Source: Prochlorococcus sp. AG-355-A09
GTDB lineage: Bacteria > Cyanobacteriota > Cyanobacteriia > PCC-6307 > Cyanobiaceae
NCBI GenBank assembly: GCA_003280995.1
Contig: QCDG01000011.1
Location: forward strand, 1 to 64,000
Reading direction: 5' to 3'
Length of the DNA stretch: 64,000 nucleotides
Each line of letters starts with the position of its first letter. The stretch's first letter is position 1. Positions 49,122 to 58,064 of this stretch are shown one piece after another. A model generated the notes under the pieces. It worked only from the letters and a program-made list of their open reading frames with translations, had not been told where the DNA came from and did no database searches. The translations under genes were made by a program, and so were the position numbers.

Positions 49122-51017
49122 ATGTGTGGAATAGTTGCTGTAACTGGATATAAAAAAGCTTTGCCATTATTAATTAATGGTTTAGAAAAACTTGAATATA
49201 GAGGTTACGATTCTGCAGGTATTGCAATAATAAATTCCGAAACTAATTGTATTTCTTGTAATAAAGCAGAAGGAAAACTCAAGAATTTACTTAGTAATCT
49301 TAATAATCATAATATTCCTGGAACTGTGGGTATAGGACATACCAGATGGGCAACTCATGGAAAACCTGAGGTTAAAAATGCACATCCTCATACTGATAGC
49401 TCAGGAAATATAGCAGTTGTCCAAAATGGCATTATTGAAAATTTCCAAGATTTAAAAAATAAATTACAGGAAGAGGGCATTATTTTTAATTCTGATACAG
49501 ATACTGAGGTAATTCCCCATTTAATTAAAAGAGAGTTAAATACATTAAGTAAACTTAATCTTGAAAATAATGGGTCAACATTATTAGTAGCTGTAAGAAA
49601 TGTATTATCGGATTTAGAAGGATCCTATGCTTTAGCAGTTTTATGGTCTGGCGCTCCAACCTCTTTGGTAGTTGCAAGAAGACAAGCGCCTTTGATTATT
49701 GGTTTGGGTGAAGGAGAATTTATTTGTGCTAGTGATACTCCAGCCATTGCAAACTTTACGAATATTATTTTGCCTATGGAGGATGAAGAAATTGCTTTGT
49801 TGACTCCACTTGGAATTGAAATATATGACTCAAGTAATGAAAGACAATACAGAAATCCAGTTTCTTTAAAAGTTTCAGAGCAAGTAATGGATAAGATGAA
49901 TTTCAAACACTACATGTTGAAAGAGATATATGATCAGCCACAGACTGCAAAAAACTGGTTGGAAAATTATTTAATTAAGAACTCAGATAATGGTCAATAT
50001 CAAATCAACTATCCATTTGATACAGAGTTTTTTGAATCAATAGAAAAAATTGAAATTATTGCTTGTGGTACAAGTAAACATGCTGCAATGGTGGGCAGTT
50101 TTTTATTAGAACAATTTTCAGGTATCCCTACAAGTGTCTTTTATGCAAGCGAATTTCGATATTCACCACCTCCACTATTGCCAAATACATTAACTATTGG
50201 AGTCACTCAATCCGGAGAAACTGCTGATACAATCGCTGCTATCGATATGGAAATTAAAAGACGTTCTTCAATTGAAAATGAAAGATTTAAACCTAATCTT
50301 ATTGCAATAACAAATAGAAAAGAGAGTTCTATAGGAAGGCAGGTCTCAAACATAATTGATATCTGTGCAGGAATAGAAGTCGGAGTTGCAGCAACAAAAA
50401 CTTTTTTTGCTCAATTACTTTCTTTTTATGGATTAGCCATAAAATTTGCTCAAATTAAAGGGAATCAAAGTCCTGATGAAATTGGTAAATTAATAGACGA
50501 ACTTATAAAACTTCCCCCATTACTTGAAGATCTCTTAGAGAAACATAATAAATCTTCAGAAAAGCTAGCACATGACTTTTTTAATATTAAAGATGTTATT
50601 TTTTTAGGAAGAGGAATTAATTATCCTATTGCCCTTGAAGGGGCGTTAAAACTTAAAGAAATTAGTTACATACATGCAGCTGGATATCCTGCTGGTGAAA
50701 TGAAACATGGTCCAATAGCCTTGTTAGATAAAAAAGTACCTGTAATTTCTATTGCCTCCCCTGGTGAGGTTTTTGATAAAGTTATTAGTAATGCTCAAGA
50801 AGCAAAAGCCAGAGATTCATATTTGATTGGGGTTGCTCCTGAATGTAATGGAACTGAAATCTTTGATTATTTAATGAAAGTTCCTACCTCTAATCAATGG
50901 ATTTCTCCTCTACTTAACATACTCCCTTTACAATTATTGAGTTATCATATTGCAGCTCATAGGGGACTTGACGTGGATCAACCAAGAAATTTAGCTAAAA
51001 GTGTAACGGTTGAATAA
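49122..51017 (+). CDS. glmS: Glutamine-fructose-6-phosphate aminotransferase
   Basis: Makes glucosamine-6-phosphate for peptidoglycan and lipopolysaccharide. The N-terminal glutaminase nucleophile is Cys2 (MCGIVAVTGY); YRGYDSAGIA and HTRWATHG are further glutaminase-domain motifs. The C-terminal isomerase half has two SIS domains (IACGTSKHAAMV near 312 and IFLGRGINYPIA near 500) and ends DQPRNLAKSVTVE. At 631 residues it is somewhat longer than the 609 of Escherichia coli. No glmS ribozyme is visible in the 80-base gap upstream. Confidence 0.97.
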   Translation: MCGIVAVTGYKKALPLLINGLEKLEYRGYDSAGIAIINSETNCISCNKAEGKLKNLLSNLNNHNIPGTVGIGHTRWATHGKPEVKNAHPHTDSSGNIAVVQNGIIENFQDLKNKLQEEGIIFNSDTDTEVIPHLIKRELNTLSKLNLENNGSTLLVAVRNVLSDLEGSYALAVLWSGAPTSLVVARRQAPLIIGLGEGEFICASDTPAIANFTNIILPMEDEEIALLTPLGIEIYDSSNERQYRNPVSLKVSEQVMDKMNFKHYMLKEIYDQPQTAKNWLENYLIKNSDNGQYQINYPFDTEFFESIEKIEIIACGTSKHAAMVGSFLLEQFSGIPTSVFYASEFRYSPPPLLPNTLTIGVTQSGETADTIAAIDMEIKRRSSIENERFKPNLIAITNRKESSIGRQVSNIIDICAGIEVGVAATKTFFAQLLSFYGLAIKFAQIKGNQSPDEIGKLIDELIKLPPLLEDLLEKHNKSSEKLAHDFFNIKDVIFLGRGINYPIALEGALKLKEISYIHAAGYPAGEMKHGPIALLDKKVPVISIASPGEVFDKVISNAQEAKARDSYLIGVAPECNGTEIFDYLMKVPTSNQWISPLLNILPLQLLSYHIAAHRGLDVDQPRNLAKSVTVE

Positions 51018-51047
51018 AGAGTTTCTTATCGATTCTTATTTTTTAAT

Positions 51048-51587
51048 TTATAACTCTAAAAGTCCATTTGGGGGATTGATGATTAGAAAATTATTTTTTA
51101 TATCTACTAATGGGACTATTTCTTTAACAAATGGTATGAGAACTTTTTTTTGATTTTTATATAGTTCAATAACAAGTAAATTATTTTTCTCATTTTCTAA
51201 ATTGATAACTTTCCCAATTTTTTTTAATTCATCATTTTCTAAAGTCTTGACCTCGAGATTTACGAGTTCTAGCAAGTGGAATTCTTCCTTTTTTAATTTG
51301 GGTAGTGTATCGGCTTTTACAAGAATTTTAAATTTTTTCAGTTGCTCTGCATGATTCCTTGTATTGATTCCTTGGAACTTAACTATGAAGGTTTCTTTGC
51401 CAGGCTGTTTGAAACCTGATATAAGTTCTATTTTTGAAGGATGTTTATTTTCTTTTTGCAACCATCTAATTCCTGGTTTTAAAAATCTTTCTTCAAAATC
51501 ACTTAGAGATTTAACCTTTACCTGTCCATTAATTCCATGACATGATGTTATCAATCCAACAGTCAACCATTCATTTTTATTTATCAT
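51048..51587 (-). CDS. rimM: Ribosome maturation factor RimM
   Basis: Assists 30S head maturation with S19. The 179 residues contain the N-terminal RimM barrel ([23 protein letters not shown] near 8-30) and a C-terminal PRC barrel ([11 protein letters not shown]...[26 protein letters not shown]). The order and ending are typical. It is divergent from the ndhS-like gene across 24 bases. Confidence 0.93.
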   Translation of the reverse strand: MINKNEWLTVGLITSCHGINGQVKVKSLSDFEERFLKPGIRWLQKENKHPSKIELISGFKQPGKETFIVKFQGINTRNHAEQLKKFKILVKADTLPKLKKEEFHLLELVNLEVKTLENDELKKIGKVINLENEKNNLLVIELYKNQKKVLIPFVKEIVPLVDIKNNFLIINPPNGLLEL

Positions 51588-51611
51588 ATATTGTATTAGA
51601 AAGAGTGTTTT

Positions 51612-51797
51612 ATGGAATTATCTACTAAACCCATCCTCCCTGGATCTTTTGTTGTTGTAAAAGACACAAATTCTATTTATAGAGGATATAAGGGGTTTGT
51701 ACAAAGGGTTACAAAAAAAAGAGCAGCGGTTCTTTTTGAAGGAGGTAATTGGGATAAACTCATAACTTTTCAGCTAAACAATTTAGAAATAGTATAA
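51612..51797 (+). CDS. ndhS: NDH-1 complex subunit S-like protein
   Basis: A 61-residue SH3-like protein matching the cyanobacterial/plant NdhS (formerly DUF3252) family, which forms the ferredoxin-docking site of the photosynthetic NDH-1 complex. The diagnostic stretches are [21 protein letters not shown] and [17 protein letters not shown]. It is a minimal version, essentially only the SH3 core. It converges on rnc with a 3-base gap. The family call is good; the role in this organism is inferred from the family. Confidence 0.82.
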   Translation: MELSTKPILPGSFVVVKDTNSIYRGYKGFVQRVTKKRAAVLFEGGNWDKLITFQLNNLEIV

Positions 51798-51800
51798 AAA

Positions 51801-52550
51801 TTAGATTTTACCTATAGTAATAAATTTCTCTATCAAAACTCTAGCTGCATTAGTTTCTGCTTGTTTATGGGATTTGCCGAATGCAGATGATTCTTTTGAC
51901 CCTTCGATAAATATATCGCAAGAAAATCTATTAGGGTCTCCATTTTTCTTTGAGACTTCAAATATTTTATAGACTGGCAAATCAAAACCTTTACTTTGGC
52001 ACCACTCTTGCAATACTGTTTTAGATTTGAATTTATATGGATATTTTAAAAATATTTCTGAATCTTCTTCCCAAATATCATCTAACCAAAGATTAACTTC
52101 CTGAATGGAATTGAAGCACTTGTAAACTGCACCAATTAAAGCTTCTGTAGCTTCACCAATAATAGTATTTTTTGAATTTTCATCACCAAGAGCTTTAGGT
52201 CCTTTAATTATTAATTTTTCTATATCTATTTTTTCCCCCAATTTAGTTAACCATTCATCACTTACAATTTGAGCTCTTAGATCTGATCTCTCTCCAACAC
52301 TCATTTGAGGATATTTTTTTTCAATAAAATTAGAAGCCGCTAGTCTGAGGACTGCATCTCCGAAAAATTCTAGTTTTTCATAATTGAATATTTTGTCTCC
52401 TGAGGAGTGGGTAAATGCTTGATTAAAATCTTGAATAATTGAAATATTTTGAGTTCTAATTATTTCGGAAAATCTTTTTGATTTAATATTTAAAGACTCT
52501 AAAAAAGTAGTTATTTGATTAATCCTATTTGCGTTAATTATATTTTTCAT
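51801..52550 (-). CDS. rnc: Ribonuclease III with an altered metal-site residue
   Basis: A double-strand-specific endonuclease acting on rRNA precursors and regulatory duplexes. The 249 residues comprise an endonuclease domain with signature LEFFGDAVL (E61, D65), a second metal motif IGEATEALIGA, and a C-terminal double-strand RNA-binding domain (about 172-245, LQEWCQSKG...KQAETNAARVLIEKF). In the second motif the usual aspartate (Escherichia coli D114) is glutamate (E133), while E136 is kept. It lies just downstream of RNase P RNA on the same strand. Confidence 0.9.
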   Translation of the reverse strand: MKNIINANRINQITTFLESLNIKSKRFSEIIRTQNISIIQDFNQAFTHSSGDKIFNYEKLEFFGDAVLRLAASNFIEKKYPQMSVGERSDLRAQIVSDEWLTKLGEKIDIEKLIIKGPKALGDENSKNTIIGEATEALIGAVYKCFNSIQEVNLWLDDIWEEDSEIFLKYPYKFKSKTVLQEWCQSKGFDLPVYKIFEVSKKNGDPNRFSCDIFIEGSKESSAFGKSHKQAETNAARVLIEKFITIGKI

Positions 52551-52575
52551 CTGATTTGAGTAATCACAACAATTA

Positions 52576-52954
52576 GAAAGCAGGTCATAAGCCGGGTTCT
52601 GTTCATCTTAATTAATAAGATGGGCAATCATCTATCTAGGACTGGAATTACTTCACAGTCTCAAGCGGCGCTTAAAAGTAGATTGTGTAATGGTCATAAA
52701 TCTACTAAGCCTTGCTCCCAGCCGGGGTTTACCTAGCCAACACTTCTCAATGTTGCTGGTGCGCTCTTACCACACCTTTGCACCCTTGCCATACATAAAG
52801 TATTAGGCGGTATGTTTCTGTGGCACTATCCTCACGGTTTCCCGCACTGGGAATTACCCAGCAAGCCTGACCATGTGGGAGCCCGGACTTTCCTCAAGAA
52901 AGTTTTATTTTGTTTCCAAAATAAAACTTTCTTGCGATTGCCTCTCCTGCTTTC
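52576..52954 (-). ncRNA. rnpB: RNase P RNA component, bacterial type A
   Basis: The catalytic RNA that removes 5' leaders from pre-tRNAs. Read on the minus strand, it begins GAAAGCAGGAGAGG and ends GACCTGCTTTC, whose nine terminal bases pair as helix P1. Conserved core blocks are present: GAGGAAAGTCCGGGCTCCCA near the 5' side and AGAACCCGGCTTATGACC near the 3' end. Directly after the P1/P2 region is a perfect 17-base helix capped by GAAA (52896-52933), in the place of P3. Ends are set from P1 pairing, so they may be off by a few bases. It fills the only long gene-free stretch in the window. Confidence 0.96.
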
Positions 52955-52992
52955 ATTTAGCATAATGCTTAATACTCCAAAAATCATCTATT

Positions 52993-53066
<74 letters not shown>

Positions 53067-53144
53067 TAAAAATAAAAAACTATATGTAGTATGTGTGCAA
53101 ACTTGCTACTCTCTAGCTAGCGTATAGTTAGTAGTAAATCTTTT

Positions 53145-53477
53145 ATGGCTAAGTTGCATGATATGCGTTTAAAACTCTTAATTCAACAAGAGCATGAACG
53201 CATTTCTAAATCCCAACCTAATGATTTAGATCTTTCAATAGTTCAGGCGAGATGCCTTTGCTGGCTTGCTCTTTTGGCGGAAGCTCACGAAGATCAAGCA
53301 AATGATGCTGAAAAGAGAGGTGATGCCGAGCAAGCAATGGGATGGTTTGCTGATTCTATGAGACTAAGAGATGTTATTAATTTGGTTACTAGTATTGAGA
53401 TACCTTTGCCAGATAGTCCAGATTCACTCGATGAAAATGACGAATTATTGGACGGCCCTACAATTATGCCCAAATAG
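53145..53477 (+). CDS. Conserved cyanobacterial protein, unknown function
   Basis: A 110-residue, mostly helical protein: basic N-terminal helix (MRLKLLIQQEHERISKS), a helical hairpin with QARCLCWLALLAEAHEDQAND and GDAEQAMGWFADSMRLRDV, then an acidic, Pro-rich tail (LPDSPDSLDENDELLDG). I do not recognise a named family. The helical-hairpin arrangement is TPR-like in feel. It is followed 31 bases later by another unknown gene on the same strand. Confidence 0.72.
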   Translation: MAKLHDMRLKLLIQQEHERISKSQPNDLDLSIVQARCLCWLALLAEAHEDQANDAEKRGDAEQAMGWFADSMRLRDVINLVTSIEIPLPDSPDSLDENDELLDGPTIMPK

Positions 53478-53508
53478 TGAGATGATATAAAGAGAATTAC
53501 TTTTTCTT

Positions 53509-53964
53509 TTGGCTGAAGAACCATGTCAATGCTCTGATTGTCAGAGATTTTATAAAGAGCATGATCGTCTAATTAGAGAATTTCCTACTTTTAAGCAGCA
53601 ACAAGAATTGAATTGGGCATCTATTCAATCTTTCAGAACTCTTTGTACTAAAATTACAGATGATTTACAGAGAGAATTATCTGAAAGAGAATTCAATGAA
53701 GATAAAAGTTCAAAAGAAAACCATATTTCTGATAAAGAAATTACTGAAGCTTTAGATGAACTGGAAAGTGTTAATGCTTATTTATATTCAATCGAAGCAT
53801 TAATGGAAAGAATATTTGAAATAAAAATTCCAAACAATATCGAATCAAAATTTAAAGAACTTGCAAATGAATTAGCCCCAGACCCTTTAAATATTGATAG
53901 ATTAATTTTGAATAGATTATTTCACCAAACCCCAGATTCACCAGATAAGAAAAATATTAATTAG
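53509..53964 (+). CDS. Unknown protein with N-terminal CxCxxC motif
   Basis: A 151-residue protein starting at TTG 53509. Immediately after the start is CQCSDC (residues 6-11), a cysteine cluster able to bind zinc or iron-sulfur; the remainder is helical and charged (TKITDDLQRELSERE, ALDELESVNAYLYSIEALMERIFEI). It follows the preceding unknown gene by 31 bases and may share its transcript. The last 8 bases overlap the convergent glgP gene. No family is recognised, so the metal-binding idea rests on the motif alone. Confidence 0.65.
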   Translation: MAEEPCQCSDCQRFYKEHDRLIREFPTFKQQQELNWASIQSFRTLCTKITDDLQRELSEREFNEDKSSKENHISDKEITEALDELESVNAYLYSIEALMERIFEIKIPNNIESKFKELANELAPDPLNIDRLILNRLFHQTPDSPDKKNIN

Positions 53965-56521
53965 TTAATTCTTCTACGTCGCAAGTAATTTCAACAGGCA
54001 TTGGAGATACTTTCCAAATAGATTTACAGTACTCTCTAATAGATCTATCTGATGAAAAATATCCTGATCTAGCAGTATTTAATAAAGCCATTTTATTCCA
54101 AGATTTTTTATTATTCCAGCATTCACTTACCACATCTTGTTTATTTAGGTAATCTTCAAAGTCAGCCATAACAAAAAATGGGTCATGCCCTGTAAGGCTA
54201 TTTAATAAAGGTTTAAATAATTCTTTATCCCCATTGCTAAAGTGGCCTATTTCAATTAGGCGTATAACCTCTTTGAGCTCTGGACATTGATCAATAAAAG
54301 TTTTGGGAGAGTAGTTATTATTTTTTAAGTCCATAATTTCGCTTTCAGTTTTACCAAAAAGAAAGAAATTCTCTTTTTTTACAAGATCTCTTAATTCCAC
54401 ATTTGCTCCATCTAAGGTTCCAATCGTTAACGCTCCATTCATGGCAAATTTCATATTTCCAGTTCCAGATGCTTCTTTTCCAGCAGTTGAGATTTGTTCT
54501 GAAAGATCCGTTGCAGGATAAACTATTTCACCAAGTTTAACGTTATAGTCTGGTAGAAAAACAACTCTTAATAAACCATCCATATCTGGATCAGAATTAA
54601 CTACATCAGCAATACCATTAATGAATCTAATCATCAGCTTTGCCATAAAGTAACCTGGTGCAGCTTTACCTCCAAATATTATTGTTCTTGGGACTTCATA
54701 CTTGTTTGTACCATTTTTTATTCTTAAATATTGGGCAATAATTTGTAGGGCATTTAAATGCTGCCTTTTATATTGATGAATTCTTTTTACTTGAACATCA
54801 AATAAACTTGATGGATCCACCAGTATTCCAGTTTTTGAATGGATAAAGCTAGATAATTTTCTTTTGCCATTTAGTTTAGTTTCCTCAAATTTTTGCAAAA
54901 AATTGTTGTCATCTTTTTTTTCTTCTAACTTTTTAAGAAGGTCCATATTTGTGATCCAGTTTGGACCAACTTCTTCTTCTAAAAGGTTCGATAGTGATGG
55001 ATTAGATAGTGCAACCCATCTCCTTGGAGTAACTCCATTAGTTACATTTGTAAATTTTTCAGGCCATAGAGCAGCGAATTCAGGCAGAAGTTGTCTTTTT
55101 ATTAGATCTGAGTGGAGAGCTGCAACACCATTTATGTGATGTGCTCCAATTGTAGCCAAGTGGGCCATCCTAACTGATTTGGAACCTTCTTCATCAATTA
55201 TTGAGAGTTTTTGAAGGATCTTGTCATCACCTGGATAACGTAGTCTTAATTGTTGTAGAAATCTCCAGTTAATTTCATAAATAATTTCTAGATGACGAGG
55301 AAGAAGATCACTAAATAAACCTAAATCCCATTTTTCTAAAGCTTCTGGTAGTAATGTATGGTTTGTATAAGCAACTGAAGAGGTTGTTATATTCCAAGCT
55401 TTATCCCAACCTATTTGATATTGGTCAATAAGAAGTCTCATTAATTCTGCAACTGCAATAGCAGGATGGGTATCATTCAACTGGACTGTCCAATGTTTAG
55501 GGAATTCTGTTATTGCTATTGATCTTTTTTCAAGGCTTCTCAACATATCCTGAAGAGAACAACTTACAAAAAAGTGTTGTTGTTTTAGTCTTAATCTCCT
55601 ACCTTCGTCAGTTCCATCATTTGGATATAGAACTTTTGAAAGAGTTTCAGTGGCAACTTTTTCTTCTACTGCTCCATAGTAATCACCAATATTGAAAGCA
55701 TAAAAGTCAAAACTTTCTGTTGCATCAGCTCTCCATAATCTTAATCTGTCACATGTATTTACCCTGTACCCTAAGACTGGAACATCATGAGGGACACCTA
55801 TTGCATGTTCAGAAGGTATCCATCTTGATCTGTAATTTCCTTTATCGTCTCTATAACTTTCAGTTCTTCCTCCAAAGCCAACAAAACATGATTCATCAGG
55901 TTGTGGAAGTTCCCAAGGCCATCCACCTTTTAACCATTTATCAGTAACTTCAACTTGCCAACCATCTCTGATTAATTGATTGAATATTCCAAATTCGTAG
56001 CGAATGCCATAACCGACTGCCGGTACTTGTAGAGACGCTAATGATTCCATATAACATGCAGCAAGTCTACCAAGACCACCATTACCTAATCCGGGTTCTT
56101 CTTCTACTTCGAGTATTGTTGATAAAGATTCAATCCCAAATCTTTTTAATGCATCTTCGGCTGCTTGAGTTATGCCAAGATTGAGGAGGTTATTACTTAA
56201 TTGAGGACCTATTAAAAATTCTGCCGATAAGTAAGCTACAGTTTTTTGTGGTTTTTTTCTTATGACCTCTTGGCTGGCTAAGTATCTTGTCATTAGCCTA
56301 TCTTTAACTGCGTAACTCAAAGCCATATATAAGTCGTGATGACTTGCAGAGGTTGCTAACTTTCCAAGGGTGTAGAAAAGATGGGCTGTCATTCCTTGAA
56401 AAACAGCATCTGAATCCATGCCAGCTTTCTCAGGATCTAAATAGCAGCCAGGTGTAGGCAAGCGAAGATCAAAGGGTTCGTTGGAATTCATTGGATTAGC
56501 CATATAACAGACAATAGCCAT
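53957..56521 (-). CDS. glgP: Glycogen phosphorylase
   Basis: Releases glucose-1-phosphate from glycogen, the night-time carbon store of cyanobacteria. The 854 residues include the N-terminal LSAEFLIGPQLSNNLLNLG, the active-site NDTHPAIAVAELMRLL and the pyridoxal phosphate lysine in EASGTGNMKFAMNGA. It is longer than Escherichia coli MalP (about 797) and close to eukaryotic sizes. Start choices are 56521, 56503 (MANPMNS) or 56491 (MNSNEPF); none has a clear ribosome-binding site. It is divergent from the Na+/H+ antiporter. Confidence 0.96.
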   Translation of the reverse strand: MAIVCYMANPMNSNEPFDLRLPTPGCYLDPEKAGMDSDAVFQGMTAHLFYTLGKLATSASHHDLYMALSYAVKDRLMTRYLASQEVIRKKPQKTVAYLSAEFLIGPQLSNNLLNLGITQAAEDALKRFGIESLSTILEVEEEPGLGNGGLGRLAACYMESLASLQVPAVGYGIRYEFGIFNQLIRDGWQVEVTDKWLKGGWPWELPQPDESCFVGFGGRTESYRDDKGNYRSRWIPSEHAIGVPHDVPVLGYRVNTCDRLRLWRADATESFDFYAFNIGDYYGAVEEKVATETLSKVLYPNDGTDEGRRLRLKQQHFFVSCSLQDMLRSLEKRSIAITEFPKHWTVQLNDTHPAIAVAELMRLLIDQYQIGWDKAWNITTSSVAYTNHTLLPEALEKWDLGLFSDLLPRHLEIIYEINWRFLQQLRLRYPGDDKILQKLSIIDEEGSKSVRMAHLATIGAHHINGVAALHSDLIKRQLLPEFAALWPEKFTNVTNGVTPRRWVALSNPSLSNLLEEEVGPNWITNMDLLKKLEEKKDDNNFLQKFEETKLNGKRKLSSFIHSKTGILVDPSSLFDVQVKRIHQYKRQHLNALQIIAQYLRIKNGTNKYEVPRTIIFGGKAAPGYFMAKLMIRFINGIADVVNSDPDMDGLLRVVFLPDYNVKLGEIVYPATDLSEQISTAGKEASGTGNMKFAMNGALTIGTLDGANVELRDLVKKENFFLFGKTESEIMDLKNNNYSPKTFIDQCPELKEVIRLIEIGHFSNGDKELFKPLLNSLTGHDPFFVMADFEDYLNKQDVVSECWNNKKSWNKMALLNTARSGYFSSDRSIREYCKSIWKVSPMPVEITCDVEELTN

Positions 56522-56610
56522 TTTTTAGAAAATTTCTTTGTTGTAACTTCAGATCCACACTTGTTGAGTATTTTTGCTTTTTTCTTACATATTTCTTAAA
56601 GTGGGCCCTC

Positions 56611-56645
56611 AATAAACTATCTTCCAATTAGGTAGTTTATTTTTT
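56611..56645 (+). terminator. Intrinsic-terminator-like hairpin in the antiporter leader
   Basis: AATAAACTATC (56611-56621) and GGTAGTTTATT (56631-56641) form an 11-base-pair stem (one G-U pair) with a 9-base loop, followed by T at 56640-56645. This is the classic shape of a rho-independent terminator on the plus strand, yet it ends 8 bases before the antiporter ATG. It could be an attenuator or end a small RNA transcribed from the glgP/antiporter gap. A GC-rich GTGGGCCCTC precedes it (56601-56610). Confidence 0.6.
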
Positions 56646-56653
56646 ACACTTAA

Positions 56654-58021
56654 ATGTACTCTTTACTTGCTGAATTAAGTGCACATGATTTAGAAGTTGC
56701 TGAAACGTTGATCGGAGTTATAAGATTTTTATTGATCTTTTTAGCAGCAAGAGCATTAGCAGAAGTATTAGTAAGACTAAGTTTGCCAACGATTGTAGGT
56801 GAGCTTCTTGCAGGGGTTGTAATAGGAGCATCAGGATTCCATTTATTGATACCGCCCTCAGCTGGAACTGAACTAAATGAGGGACTTGTAAATGTTATTA
56901 GTTCATTAGCTTCAATTCCTCCGGAAGCAGTACCAGATGTTTATTTCGAAAGCTTTCCCTCACTCCAAGCGGTAGCAACACTTGGATTATATGCACTTTT
57001 ATTTTTAACAGGATTAGAAAGTGAATTAGAGGAATTGGTAGCTGTAGGTGCTCAGGCTTTTACTGTTGCTATGGCTGGTGTAATTTTACCTTTTGCCTTC
57101 GGAACTCTTGGATTAATGTTTATTTTCCAAGTAGATCTAATTCCGGCAGTTTTTGCTGGAGCATCTATGACAGCTACAAGTATAGGAATTACTGCAAGTG
57201 TTTTCGGTGAATTAGGATATTTGAAAACTAGAGAAGGACAGATTGTTATTGGAGCAGCAGTACTAGACGATATTTTGGGAATTGTTATTCTGGCAGTTGT
57301 AGTCGCCCTTGCTGCCGGAGGTACTTTGGAAATTGCTCCTATTGTTAAATTAGTTGCAGCAGCTGTAGTATTTGTTATTGCGGCTATTGCATTAAGTAGA
57401 ACAGCCGCTCCAGGTTTTGATTGGTTATTAGATAGATTAAAGGCTCCTGGAGCCGTAGTGGTAGCTTCTTTTGTGATACTTGTATTGTGTTGTTTCGTGG
57501 CAACAGCCATTGGATTGGAAGCAGCTTTAGGGGCTTTTGCAGCTGGATTGATTCTTAGTAGTTCTAAAAATAATCATGCAATACAACAATCTGTTTTACC
57601 TTTAGTTTCCTTATTCGCAACTATTTTCTTTGTATTGGTTGGAGCTGGAATGGATTTATCAGTTATCAATCCACTTGATCCAACAAGCAGATCAGCTCTT
57701 GTAGTTGCAGGGTTTTTATTAGTTGTTGCGATAATTGGAAAAATTGCGGCCGGATGGGTATTTTCAAGTGATAAGCCTACAAATAGATTAGTTGTAGGCT
57801 TAGGTATGATGCCTAGAGGTGAGGTAGGTTTAATTTTCCTTGGGCTAGGAACAAGTGCTAAGTTATTAACTCCTTCTCTTGAAGCAGCTATTTTATTAAT
57901 GGTTATAGGAACTACATTTCTTGCACCTGTTCTCTTAAGAATTGTTCTTAAAGATAAGCCCCCAAATGATGGCAATAAAATTTCAGATGATGTTGCAGCT
58001 GATCCTGTGGGTCTTCTTTAA
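56654..58021 (+). CDS. CPA2-family Na+/H+ (cation/proton) antiporter
   Basis: A 455-residue membrane protein with about 12 hydrophobic helices. The paired aspartates D205-D206 in AAVLDDILGIV mark the electrogenic CPA2/NapA type, and the N-terminal LSLPTIVGELLAGVVIGASG motif and C-terminal GLGMMPRGEVGLI are family hallmarks. No TrkA-N/C nucleotide-binding domain is attached, unlike KefB/C. Probable role: sodium and pH homeostasis in seawater; the ion is inferred from the DD motif. It is preceded by a terminator-like hairpin. Confidence 0.92.
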   Translation: MYSLLAELSAHDLEVAETLIGVIRFLLIFLAARALAEVLVRLSLPTIVGELLAGVVIGASGFHLLIPPSAGTELNEGLVNVISSLASIPPEAVPDVYFESFPSLQAVATLGLYALLFLTGLESELEELVAVGAQAFTVAMAGVILPFAFGTLGLMFIFQVDLIPAVFAGASMTATSIGITASVFGELGYLKTREGQIVIGAAVLDDILGIVILAVVVALAAGGTLEIAPIVKLVAAAVVFVIAAIALSRTAAPGFDWLLDRLKAPGAVVVASFVILVLCCFVATAIGLEAALGAFAAGLILSSSKNNHAIQQSVLPLVSLFATIFFVLVGAGMDLSVINPLDPTSRSALVVAGFLLVVAIIGKIAAGWVFSSDKPTNRLVVGLGMMPRGEVGLIFLGLGTSAKLLTPSLEAAILLMVIGTTFLAPVLLRIVLKDKPPNDGNKISDDVAADPVGLL

Positions 58022-58064
58022 GAAATAAGTTTATTAGAATCAGAAAAGATAAGATATTCAATGA

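Noticed and set aside
57052..57975. Two long minus-strand open frames (152 and 133 residues) inside the antiporter gene
   Set aside because: Both are antisense to conserved transmembrane helices and consist of low-complexity Ala/Thr/Pro/Ile sequence mirrored from the real gene; no start signals or family resemblance.
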